Assembly: GCA_044371425.1 (NCBI GenBank)
Contig: JBILTR010000007.1
Span: 62,001-126,000 of the forward strand
Source of the DNA: JBEISR01 sp044371425
Lineage (GTDB): Bacteria > Planctomycetota > Planctomycetia > Pirellulales > Pirellulaceae
Length of the DNA: 64,000 bases
Direction: 5' to 3'
Shown here: one piece after another, positions 1-7,330 of the stretch
Layout: each line of letters starts with the position of its first letter
How positions within the stretch are numbered: position 1 is the stretch's first letter
Program-made: the position numbers and the translations under genes
Notes under the pieces: generated by a model
Told to the model about the DNA's origin: nothing
The model's input: the letters and a program-made list of their open reading frames with translations, nothing else
Database searches by the model: none

Positions 1-1669
1 ATTGAAGCAAGAAAGCACCGCCACTGACATCGACCGCATCGAAGATCGACCCACGACCGCTGGAGGTGTTGCCCATCAGTTCCCACTGGAACGTCGATCC
101 GGTGTTGTAGGTCAAACCGCTTGTGAAGGTTTGTAGCCCAGCCGAATTGCCCGGGGTGTGTATCGAGCCGTTCAGGAATGTCGTCGCGCCGCCCACGGTA
201 CCACTGCCGCCCAGCGACGCACTGCTTTGCACTGTCACCGCACCGCCGGCCGTACTGCCGTTGATGAGCAGTGTGCCAGCGGCCACGTCGGTCGCCCCAG
301 TGTAAGCGTTGGCTCCCGAGAGGTCGAACGTACCGGTCCCAACCTTCGACACAGCACCAGTCCCAGAGAGGTTGCCTGAATAGGTGGTCGAGTTGTTGTT
401 TGCGCCCACACTCAGCGTATTGCTGCCGATCGCTAAATCTCTAGAGCCTTGAAGCCCCGCCACGTTGTAGGTCTGGCCCGACTGAGTCAGAGCGACCGTA
501 CCGTTGTCTGCCGAGTTCATGTCGAGCGTCGAATACTCAAGGGCATTGGCATGCCCAAGATTCAAGGTGCCGGCGATCGCGCGGGTGATCCCCGAATGGG
601 TATTGGCCGCATTGAGCGTTAGCTGTCCAGGGCCACTGAATGAAAGGTCGCCAGCCCCGGAGATGACCCCATTTTGCACAACCCCAAGCCGTGCGTTCAT
701 GTCGACACCTGACATGTCGAAACTCGAGTTGCCGACGGTGGAAAATTGGTGCACGGTGAAACCCGACCCTGTGGTCACGCTACCTCCGATCGCCCCAAGG
801 GACTCTCCTTGATAGCGGACGATCACCACTCCGGAACCCCCATTGCCCCCCATGGTGTTGCCACCGCCACCTCCTCCGCCGCCTAGGCCATTGGTACCGC
901 TTTGGGCTTGCAAGCCGACCCCGCCATTCCCGCCTCCGCCTGCCCCACCAAAGGCCGCGCTATGCGTAGTGTTGCCTCCGCCACCACCTCCGGCATAAGT
1001 GACCGCGACTCCGGTGATCGAACTGACTTTGCCAGCACCGCCAACGGCTGATGATGGAAAAGGGCTAGGGCTTGCACCTGCGGCCCCCGCACCACCTCCG
1101 CCTCCGCCTGTAGCGCCAGAAATACCACCGCTGCCGCCGTTGTTTCCTAGTCCGGCTTGGGCTGTACCGCCTGAGGGACCAAAAGTCGAGCCGCTGCCCC
1201 CACCGCCGCCGGACCCGCCGCTAGAGCCTGCGGAAGTATGCTTCCCGCCACCGCCGCCGCCTGCGGCGGTAACGGCTCCAAAAACGCTATTTCCGCCGTT
1301 GTTCCCTTGTACAGAGCCACTAATGGCGAATGGACTGGTGCCTCCGGCACCGACGGTGACGTTGTGACTGGATGCGGACAGTTCCATATTCCCTTCGCGA
1401 AACCCGCCACCGCCGCCACCGCCCGTTGCCTGATTGCTGCTATTGGAAGTCCCGCCGCTACCGCCCCCACCGACAACGAGATAGTCGACAAAGAAACCGT
1501 TTTGCAGTTCGGTTCCACTTCCGGTGTTGATTGGAGTTGAGTTCTGATTCGAACCGCTGGTGCCATCGAGTTTCACAATGGCTGCCAGCGAGGGGGGTGA
1601 GGATAGACCAACGCCCATCAGTGATAGCACCAACCAGCGACGGAGCAATTTCCTGAATCGCGCGATCAC
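1..1669 (-). CDS. Secreted Gly-rich protein with autotransporter-associated beta-strand repeat (5' part)
   Basis: One reading frame stays open from a GTG at 1669 to the window edge, so the C-terminus is missing. The predicted N-terminus has a basic stretch (RFRKLLRRW), a hydrophobic core and a probable cleavage site after SLA, i.e. a signal peptide, which supports the GTG start. A low-complexity region follows with runs of glycine (VVGGGGSGG, GGGGGGG) and Thr/Ser/Asn, like the glycine-rich domains of planctomycete surface proteins. Then comes a beta-helix part with the hallmark phrases of autotransporter-associated repeats (LSGANAYTGATDVAAGTLLING, split here as LSGANAYTG and AGTLLING; later GGSGTVGG and SIHTPGNSAG). 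Such proteins are exported and cell-surface or extracellular. A C-terminal anchor (PEP-CTERM or similar) may lie outside the window. An in-frame ATG 18 codons in would remove part of the signal peptide. Confidence 0.8.
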   Translation of the reverse strand, partial: MIARFRKLLRRWLVLSLMGVGLSSPPSLAAIVKLDGTSGSNQNSTPINTGSGTELQNGFFVDYLVVGGGGSGGTSNSSNQATGGGGGGGFREGNMELSASSHNVTVGAGGTSPFAISGSVQGNNGGNSVFGAVTAAGGGGGGKHTSAGSSGGSGGGGGSGSTFGPSGGTAQAGLGNNGGSGGISGATGGGGGGAGAAGASPSPFPSSAVGGAGKVSSITGVAVTYAGGGGGGNTTHSAAFGGAGGGGNGGVGLQAQSGTNGLGGGGGGGGNTMGGNGGSGVVIVRYQGESLGAIGGSVTTGSGFTVHQFSTVGNSSFDMSGVDMNARLGVVQNGVISGAGDLSFSGPGQLTLNAANTHSGITRAIAGTLNLGHANALEYSTLDMNSADNGTVALTQSGQTYNVAGLQGSRDLAIGSNTLSVGANNNSTTYSGNLSGTGAVSKVGTGTFDLSGANAYTGATDVAAGTLLINGSTAGGAVTVQSSASLGGSGTVGGATTFLNGSIHTPGNSAGLQTFTSGLTYNTGSTFQWELMGNTSSGRGSIFDAVDVSGGAFLLQ

Positions 1670-2360
1670 CCGCTTGGCGCCCTCGCCATGCTGAAAACGA
1701 CCACGGCGTCCGGGGGCAGTGCCTTCTTGCAGGAGGAATTCCGCCGAAAGAGTCGCATCAGACGACATCGCGGGTCGCCTGAACAGATTCGCCAGATGAT
1801 CCCCGATGAAAAGAGATTGAGGAGGTTGCGACGAGTTCTTTCTCGTAGAAACACCCTGCCTACTGGATGCCCCAAAATTTCGAAAATACGATCCCATTCC
1901 GTATCTGCCTTTTGAACGGAGGTTCAACGCACCCTCCCTGGTTACACAATGCCTCCATACATTCGTTAGAACCCCTTTTACCGGACCTGCGGTTCCCGCA
2001 AATTGCCCAAATTAACACCCCAAAGCCCCATCTGAATTCTGGGAACCACTCGTTTCGAAATGGGGTTCCGTTCTAATTTCCCTAAGATTCGCCGCGCGAA
2101 TCGCACGGGGAGGCAGTCAGAACGTCGAACAGGAATTTTTTCGAGAAGGTAGGGCCAGCGCCATGCCCTACCTTCGCACTACCTGTAGGACAGACCTCAA
2201 GTCGAATTTAAGTAAAACACAAATAGCGAGTGGCACCTTCGACGGAGAGTCCTACCTGGAGGAGGGACTTGTAGTCCTCGCTACGAAGAATCGTCGGGAG
2301 GCGGAAAGCCGTTGCAGAAAATCAGGTGACCATCGATGAGTTGACGTTCAAGTCAACCGC
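1670..2360. other. Intergenic spacer with no gene recognised
   Basis: This spacer of about 690 bp lies between two leftward genes: the stop of the photolyase-related gene (2361) and the start of the Gly-rich surface protein (1669). Short open frames exist on both strands, but none has a plausible start with a ribosome binding site or a recognisable product. The part nearest 1669 should hold the promoter of the surface-protein gene. The only clear structure is the inverted repeat at 2145-2175, listed separately. Confidence 0.5.
2145..2175 (-). terminator. Perfect 11-bp hairpin downstream of the photolyase-related gene
   Basis: GAAGGTAGGGC (2145-2155) and GCCCTACCTTC (2165-2175) form a perfect 11-bp stem with a 9-nt loop. 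It lies about 190 bp past the stop of the leftward gene ending at 2361. No T tract follows on the minus strand; on the plus strand six T lie before the stem. It could be a factor-assisted terminator or an mRNA 3'-end stabiliser, but not a classical intrinsic terminator. Confidence 0.35.
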
Positions 2361-3851
2361 TCATCGCCCGCGGTTGCGTCCGTCCCCGCCAACCGACCAC
2401 GACTCCAAAAACGCCTCGGCCCTCTGCAGATGGCTGGCCAGTTTGTCGGGCGCCATGCGGTCGATCTGGGAGGCGATCATTCTCATGCGAGGATGCTTGA
2501 CCCAGGCATCGCGATGCTTGGCCACCATCCGCCAGTACAGCGCATCCCACACCTCGCACCAAGGCCCCTCCCGAAAATCGCTCATCCTCTTCACGTAAGC
2601 CGAACCGCTGATGTAGGGCTTGGTGGTGATCCATCCTCCGTCCGCCTGCTGGCTCATCCCATACACGTTGGGGACCATCACCCAGTCGTAGGCATCGATG
2701 AAACACTCCATGAACCAACGATACACCTCATCGGGATGCACCTCGCAGAGGAAGAAGAAGTTCCCCAGGATCATCAAGCGTTCGATGTGGTGGCAGTACC
2801 CCCATCGATAGACGCGCCGGAGGACGGCATCCAGCGGATCGATGCCGGTCTGGGCGCGGTAGACGGATAGGGGAATCTTTCGGTGGTGTTCCCATGCATT
2901 GCGCGAGCGCTGGGCGCGACCTTTCCAAAGGTAGACACCCCGCATGTACTCGCGCCATCCAATCACCTGACGGACGAATCCCTCGATCGAATTGATCGGA
3001 TACCGATCGACCTGCCTTACGGCCGCCTGCACCACCTTCCTCGGCTCGATCAATCCGATGTTGAGCATCGGGGTGAGCACCGAGTGAAACAGAAACGGCT
3101 CCTTCTGGTCGATGGCATCTTCATAATCGCCGAAGTTCGCCAGCCGCTCTTCCACAAAACGATCCAACCATTCCAGCGCCAGCGTGCGATTCCACGGATA
3201 GGCCAGCGGCTGCCGATCCCCGATCGCCTCCGGAAACTCCCGCTCGACATACTCCGTCGCCTCTCGGCAGGTGTCATCGATCGGTAGGCTAGGTAGCTCG
3301 GGAATCGCTAGGCCTTTGGGAAGTTTTTTCCTGTTCTCCGGATCAAAGCTCCATTGCCCTCCCAGCGGCTTGGACTGGGAGTCCAGGAGGATTCCCTGTC
3401 GTTTTCGCTGGTCGATGTAGAACTCGGTGAAGAAGAGTTTCTTCTTCCCTTGGGTGAACTGATCGAACTGATCGATCGGGGTCAGCCAGTGTGGGTCATC
3501 GATCCACTGCCATTCGATCTTCCCCTTGGAGGCATCCTCCTGGCACTGCTTGGTCAGCCAGTCATCGCAGGGATCGATGGCGATGGCCTTGCGGCACCCC
3601 AGCTTTTTCAGATGAGAAGCCAGCGACTTGCTGGCCAGCTGCCTGGCCTCCAGATAGTGGACTTGGTGTCCCTTTTCGGAAAGCTGCTGCTGGTAGCCTT
3701 TCATCGACGCGCGATGCAGGAGCAACTTCTGTCGATGGAAACGGAACTGGGAGAAGAGGAGTGGCGTTTCCGCCAGCACGACGCAGTCTGCCAGTTTCAG
3801 GCCAGGATGATTCTCCTGGAGTTGGTGCGGGAAGATGACCAGCGCGTTCAT
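2361..3851 (-). CDS. Photolyase/cryptochrome-related protein (DPRP family) lacking Fe-S ligands
   Basis: The 496-residue protein begins MNALVIFPHQL, as in the deoxyribodipyrimidine photolyase-related (DPRP, FeS-BCP/CryPro) family. These are FAD proteins, some of which are (6-4) photolyases. The Rossmann-like antenna domain covers about 1-200 and the helical FAD domain about 210-480. Family phrases are present: REYMRG (300-305), GYCHHIERLM (351-360), NVYGMSQQADGG (395-406), TKPYISGSAYVKRMSD (410-425). In typical members a CxxC...CPF loop follows, which together with an upstream Cys (TxMNC) binds [4Fe-4S]. Here the loop is shortened to FREGPWCEVWDALYW (426-440) and the upstream site reads TGIDPLDAV (335-343). 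At most one of four ligands is left. The start is 45 nt after the symporter stop, so the two genes are probably cotranscribed. The flavin fold is well supported; repair activity is inferred. Confidence 0.85.
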   Translation of the reverse strand: MNALVIFPHQLQENHPGLKLADCVVLAETPLLFSQFRFHRQKLLLHRASMKGYQQQLSEKGHQVHYLEARQLASKSLASHLKKLGCRKAIAIDPCDDWLTKQCQEDASKGKIEWQWIDDPHWLTPIDQFDQFTQGKKKLFFTEFYIDQRKRQGILLDSQSKPLGGQWSFDPENRKKLPKGLAIPELPSLPIDDTCREATEYVEREFPEAIGDRQPLAYPWNRTLALEWLDRFVEERLANFGDYEDAIDQKEPFLFHSVLTPMLNIGLIEPRKVVQAAVRQVDRYPINSIEGFVRQVIGWREYMRGVYLWKGRAQRSRNAWEHHRKIPLSVYRAQTGIDPLDAVLRRVYRWGYCHHIERLMILGNFFFLCEVHPDEVYRWFMECFIDAYDWVMVPNVYGMSQQADGGWITTKPYISGSAYVKRMSDFREGPWCEVWDALYWRMVAKHRDAWVKHPRMRMIASQIDRMAPDKLASHLQRAEAFLESWSVGGDGRNRGR

Positions 3852-3896
3852 CGCTGGCCGCCCTGCCGCCGCAGCCGACTGGCAGTGACTCCTGAG

Positions 3897-5402
3897 CTAA
3901 TGGGAGGCGACACTCTTGCGTCCTTCCTGCTTCTGCTGGAACTCTTCGTCATCCAGATGCACCGACTGGATCCACTGGGGCAGCAGGCCACCGGCCAGCA
4001 TGCCGAGGATCGAAGCCCCCAGGCCGACGATCTGCGGGGGGACGATCGCCCACGGATGCTCGGAACTCTCCGGCAAGTATTTTTCCATCGCCAGCCAGGT
4101 CCCCAACCCCAGCAGGATCGAAAAGAGAGCCCCTTGCGTCGACGCTTTGGGCCAGAAGACGCCGAAGGCCAGCGGAACGAAGGCAGCCACCAGCGTCACC
4201 TTGTAGGCATTCTGCACCATCTCATACATCGTGCTGGTGGAGTTGACCGCGAACCAAGTGGCGGCGATCGAGAAAAGGATCAGGACCGAGCGCAAGGCCC
4301 ACAGCAGATGCTTGTCGTCCAGGTGCTTGATGAATGGCTGGATGACGTTCTCGGTGAAGAGGCTGGAGGGGGCCAAAAGGGTTCCGCTGGCGGTGGAAAG
4401 AATCGCCGACAGCAGCGCGCCGAAGAATAGCACCTGGGTCCACAAGGGAGTCCGCTTGAGAATCAGATCGGGGAGGATGCGTTGGATTTCGCGTGAATCC
4501 TCGCTGGCGAATAGGTCGTTGTAGGCGGGATCGATCACCACCGCTGCGTAGGCGATGAACATCGGGATGAAGGCGAAGAGAAAATAGAAGAAGCCTCCCG
4601 TAAGTGTTCCGGCCACTGCCGTCTTTTCATCCTTGGCGCTGGTGACCCGCTGAAAGACGTCCTGCTGGGGAATCGATCCCAACCCGAACGTGATGAACGC
4701 GGCGACCCAGGCCCACCACACCTTAGCATCTCCTTCCGGAAAGAAGCGGAACTTCCCCGCCTCGGAGGCGTGCTGTAGCACCTTGCCGGCGCCACCCGCC
4801 TGACCAGCAAGGAAATAGGCGACCAACAGCAGTCCGATGACGATCGCAGCCGTCTGGACTAGGTCGGTCAGCGCCACCGACCACATGCCGCCAAAGAGGG
4901 TGTAGATCGAGACGACGACCGAACCGATGAGGATCGCCTGGTTGAGGGTGAACGCTCCCCCCCCCAGCACATAGAGCACCAATCCCAGGGCGGTCATCTG
5001 AGCGCTGGTCCAACCGAGGTAGGACAGTGTGATCGCTAGGGACGTGATGACTTCCACCACCTTGCCGTAGCGCTTGTGATAGAAGTCTCCGATGGTCAGC
5101 AGGTTCATGCGATAGAAGCTGCGGGCGAAAAAGAGCCCCACCATCGCTAGGCAGAATGCGGCACCGAAAGGGTCCCCCGAAATCCCCGACAGTCCGTCGC
5201 GCGCAAAGGTCGCCGAGATCGACAGCAGTGTTTCTGCGCCAAACCAGGTTGCAAAGACGCAGGCGAAGTTCATGTAGAAGGGAAGGGAGCGGCCTGCCAC
5301 CATGAAGTCCTTCGCGCCGTGGACGCGGCGGGAAGCATACAAGCCGATGGCGACAGTGGCCGCCATATACAGGCCGATCGCAAGCAGCAGCGGGGACATC
5401 AA
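3897..5402 (-). CDS. Sodium:solute symporter (SSS family)
   Basis: This is a 501-residue polytopic membrane protein with about 13 hydrophobic segments, the usual size of the SSS/SLC5 family, which drives uptake of a small solute with Na+. Family signatures visible are GRSLPFYMNF near 40, a WFGAETLLSISATFARDG stretch in helix 1-2, GDFYHKRYGK after helix 3, and ALLSAILSTASGTLLAPSS around 330, which carries the conserved Ser/Thr residues near the Na2 site in this fold. The C-terminal tail is short and charged. The substrate cannot be read from the sequence; planctomycete relatives are often annotated as proline- or sugar-type carriers. The photolyase-related gene follows after 45 nt on the same strand, and a UvrC-like gene diverges upstream, so the shared region 5403-5750 should hold both promoters. 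Confidence 0.9.
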   Translation of the reverse strand: MMSPLLLAIGLYMAATVAIGLYASRRVHGAKDFMVAGRSLPFYMNFACVFATWFGAETLLSISATFARDGLSGISGDPFGAAFCLAMVGLFFARSFYRMNLLTIGDFYHKRYGKVVEVITSLAITLSYLGWTSAQMTALGLVLYVLGGGAFTLNQAILIGSVVVSIYTLFGGMWSVALTDLVQTAAIVIGLLLVAYFLAGQAGGAGKVLQHASEAGKFRFFPEGDAKVWWAWVAAFITFGLGSIPQQDVFQRVTSAKDEKTAVAGTLTGGFFYFLFAFIPMFIAYAAVVIDPAYNDLFASEDSREIQRILPDLILKRTPLWTQVLFFGALLSAILSTASGTLLAPSSLFTENVIQPFIKHLDDKHLLWALRSVLILFSIAATWFAVNSTSTMYEMVQNAYKVTLVAAFVPLAFGVFWPKASTQGALFSILLGLGTWLAMEKYLPESSEHPWAIVPPQIVGLGASILGMLAGGLLPQWIQSVHLDDEEFQQKQEGRKSVASH

Positions 5403-5750
5403 TCAGAACCCTTTCCATTGCGGACCAGAAGATCAAGACAAGATCCAGGGAGGTGCCGAGGATCACGAGGCCAATGGGATCGGCTTGCGGGGACACATCG
5501 GGCACCGCTGCCCTGCTGATCCGACCGCAAAGGCCGATCGCCTGGTAGCGGGACCGCCTGGCCGCTTGCAGGGAATGAACGCATGAGGAATCGGAAAAGC
5601 CGTGAAAAATCGTAGCATTTCACCCCATGCCGTGGATAGGTCACCTCCCCAGCTGGCGAGATTGATCGACCAACCAGGATCTGGTAGCTTGCGCGATCGA
5701 TGGAGTCGAGAAGTCTGAGGGCAGGTCAGGGAAGGCGAAGGAAGCGTTCG
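5403..5750. promoter_or_regulatory. Divergent intergenic region between the symporter and UvrC-like genes
   Basis: About 350 bp separate the divergent starts. No structured RNA or clear operator was recognised. The ATG at 5700 is in frame with the UvrC-like gene, but the ATG at 5751 has a better ribosome binding site (GGAAG seven bases upstream). The region 5700-5750 is therefore treated as leader. Confidence 0.4.
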
Positions 5751-6959
5751 ATGGAACCAACGCTGCTGGGAGAAGAACTGCCGGCCGAAGGCACATCCAC
5801 CTTTCCGGCGACCAACGAGGGTCCCTTTGAGGGATTCGGGCCCGATCGCTGGCTTCCTTATCCCCAGCCCCCACTTTGGCGCGGTCGTGGGGATGCGACG
5901 GAAACTCTTCGGAAATGGGTCCGGTCCGAAGCGCCGCAGCGTCCGGCGGTCTACGGCATGCTGGATGTCGCCGGGAGGCTGATTTACGTCGGGAAATCAA
6001 AACGCGTGCGGTCGCGCCTTCTGAGCTATTTTCTGCCGGGCAATGAAGAGGAGAAGGCGGGGAAGATTCGACGCAATGCGGTAGAGATTGTGATTGAGCC
6101 GCAGCCGAGCGAGTTCGCGGCGCTGCTGCGCGAGCAGGACCTGATCCGGAGATTCGAGCCGCGGTGGAACGTGCAGGGGATGCCCAAACGGCAGCGCCCG
6201 ATGTTCCTGTGCCTGGGACGCGGTCCCGCCGCGACCCTCTATGTCAGCCGCCAACCCGATGCGCAGGCGATTCACTGGGCCGGCCCATTCTGGGGCGCTT
6301 CACGCTTGAGACGGGTGGCCGAAGTGCTGCAGCGAAGTTTTCGGCTTCGCGATTGCAACCAGAAGACGCCGATCGATTTCTCCGGGCAACTGGTGCTCTT
6401 TGAGCAGGCCCGTGCAGGATGCCTGCGAAGGGAAATCGGCACCTGCCTGGCTCCCTGCGTGCAGGGCTGCACAAGGCAAGCCTACCAGAGGCAGGTCGAT
6501 GCCTGCATCCAGTTCCTGGATGGGAACGGGGAGGAGGTGATCGAGCAACTGCAGGAGAAGATGGTGGCCGCATCCCAGCGGTTGCTGTTCGAGGATGCGA
6601 TGCGACTTCGAGAGGATTGGCGCAGGCTGCAGTGGCTGCGCGAGCGGATCGTGCGCCAGCATGCTGCAAGAAGGCTCTACCACGGCCTCTATGCACTTCC
6701 CGGCCACGACCAACAGCCGATCGCCTACCAGATCGACCGGGGCCAGGTCATCGCCGCTCACCGACTCCCCAAATCCCGCTCCGGGATGCGGCAACTGGCC
6801 GAGAGGCTGCGCGAGCGATGGAGTCTTCCGACCCAATCGGCGCGGCTCTCCAGCGGCGAGCAATCGGAGCAATTGGCGCTGGTGGCTGCATGGTTTCGCA
6901 AGTACCCCCAGGAACGGCGGCGGCTGATGCCTCCCGAAAACAACGCGGCGACCGATTGA
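5751..6959 (+). CDS. Short UvrC-like protein: GIY-YIG nuclease, Cys cluster, UVR motif
   Basis: From the ATG at 5751 the protein has 402 residues. The N-terminal GIY-YIG nuclease (about 65-140) shows AVYGMLDVAGRLIYVGKSK, followed by an Arg-rich segment (VRSRLLSYF) and the catalytic-type Glu region (PSEFAALLREQDLI). Cysteines at about 202, 224, 232 and 236 (RDC, GCL, GTC, APC) match the four-Cys cluster that binds Fe-S in UvrC; the first spacing (22) is longer than the 12 I recall for E. coli UvrC. A UVR motif (about 260-295: EEVIEQLQEKM to REDWRRLQWL) would bind UvrB. The protein ends where UvrC normally continues into its RNase H-like 5' nuclease and helix-hairpin-helix domains. It resembles Cho in lacking these, but Cho lacks UVR. 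It probably makes only the 3' incision, or acts as an accessory nuclease beside a full UvrC encoded elsewhere. Confidence 0.85.
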   Translation: MEPTLLGEELPAEGTSTFPATNEGPFEGFGPDRWLPYPQPPLWRGRGDATETLRKWVRSEAPQRPAVYGMLDVAGRLIYVGKSKRVRSRLLSYFLPGNEEEKAGKIRRNAVEIVIEPQPSEFAALLREQDLIRRFEPRWNVQGMPKRQRPMFLCLGRGPAATLYVSRQPDAQAIHWAGPFWGASRLRRVAEVLQRSFRLRDCNQKTPIDFSGQLVLFEQARAGCLRREIGTCLAPCVQGCTRQAYQRQVDACIQFLDGNGEEVIEQLQEKMVAASQRLLFEDAMRLREDWRRLQWLRERIVRQHAARRLYHGLYALPGHDQQPIAYQIDRGQVIAAHRLPKSRSGMRQLAERLRERWSLPTQSARLSSGEQSEQLALVAAWFRKYPQERRRLMPPENNAATD

Positions 6960-7330
6960 CCCCTGTTCTGTCGGTCCTTTCCCGTCACCTGCGGCGCAAT
7001 GGGCCGGCGACGACAACGATCGAAAGGGAGCCGCTTTTCAGCCGCTCCAACTGGCGAACTGCGGAAAAAACCAGCGGGAACCCCATCCCCCACCTCTGCC
7101 GGCTCGATCGCTGGTTGTCGATCCTTCGCCGCGCCGCTACTGTACGTTGCAAATGGAAGAGCAGGTCCATCGGGTTAGCAGGGCGGTCCCCTGACCCCAC
7201 CCCGAAAGCGGCTCGTCCATCCGCTGCGGAAAATCGCATGCAGCGGGAAGGTGGAGCCCGTGAGAGGCCAGCGGCCCTTTGCCCCTGGCGACCATGTCAA
7301 TCGAACCTAGAGCACTGCAGGAGCTTGTCG
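6960..7330. other. Intergenic spacer upstream of the M13 peptidase gene
   Basis: This 371-bp spacer is crossed by one long open frame continuous with the peptidase gene. That upstream part reads as low-quality Arg/Pro-rich sequence with no domain, while a strong AGGAG lies seven bases before the ATG at 7331. I treat the spacer as non-coding, carrying the peptidase promoter. No hairpin or repeat stands out. Confidence 0.45.

Noticed and set aside
3354..4430. Plus-strand open frame of about 358 codons across the photolyase and symporter genes
   Set aside because: Both strands cannot be coding; the minus-strand genes have clear families.
6419..7330. In-frame extension of the M13 peptidase gene into and past the UvrC-like gene
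   Set aside because: It overlaps a real gene in another frame, and a strong AGGAG marks the start at 7331.
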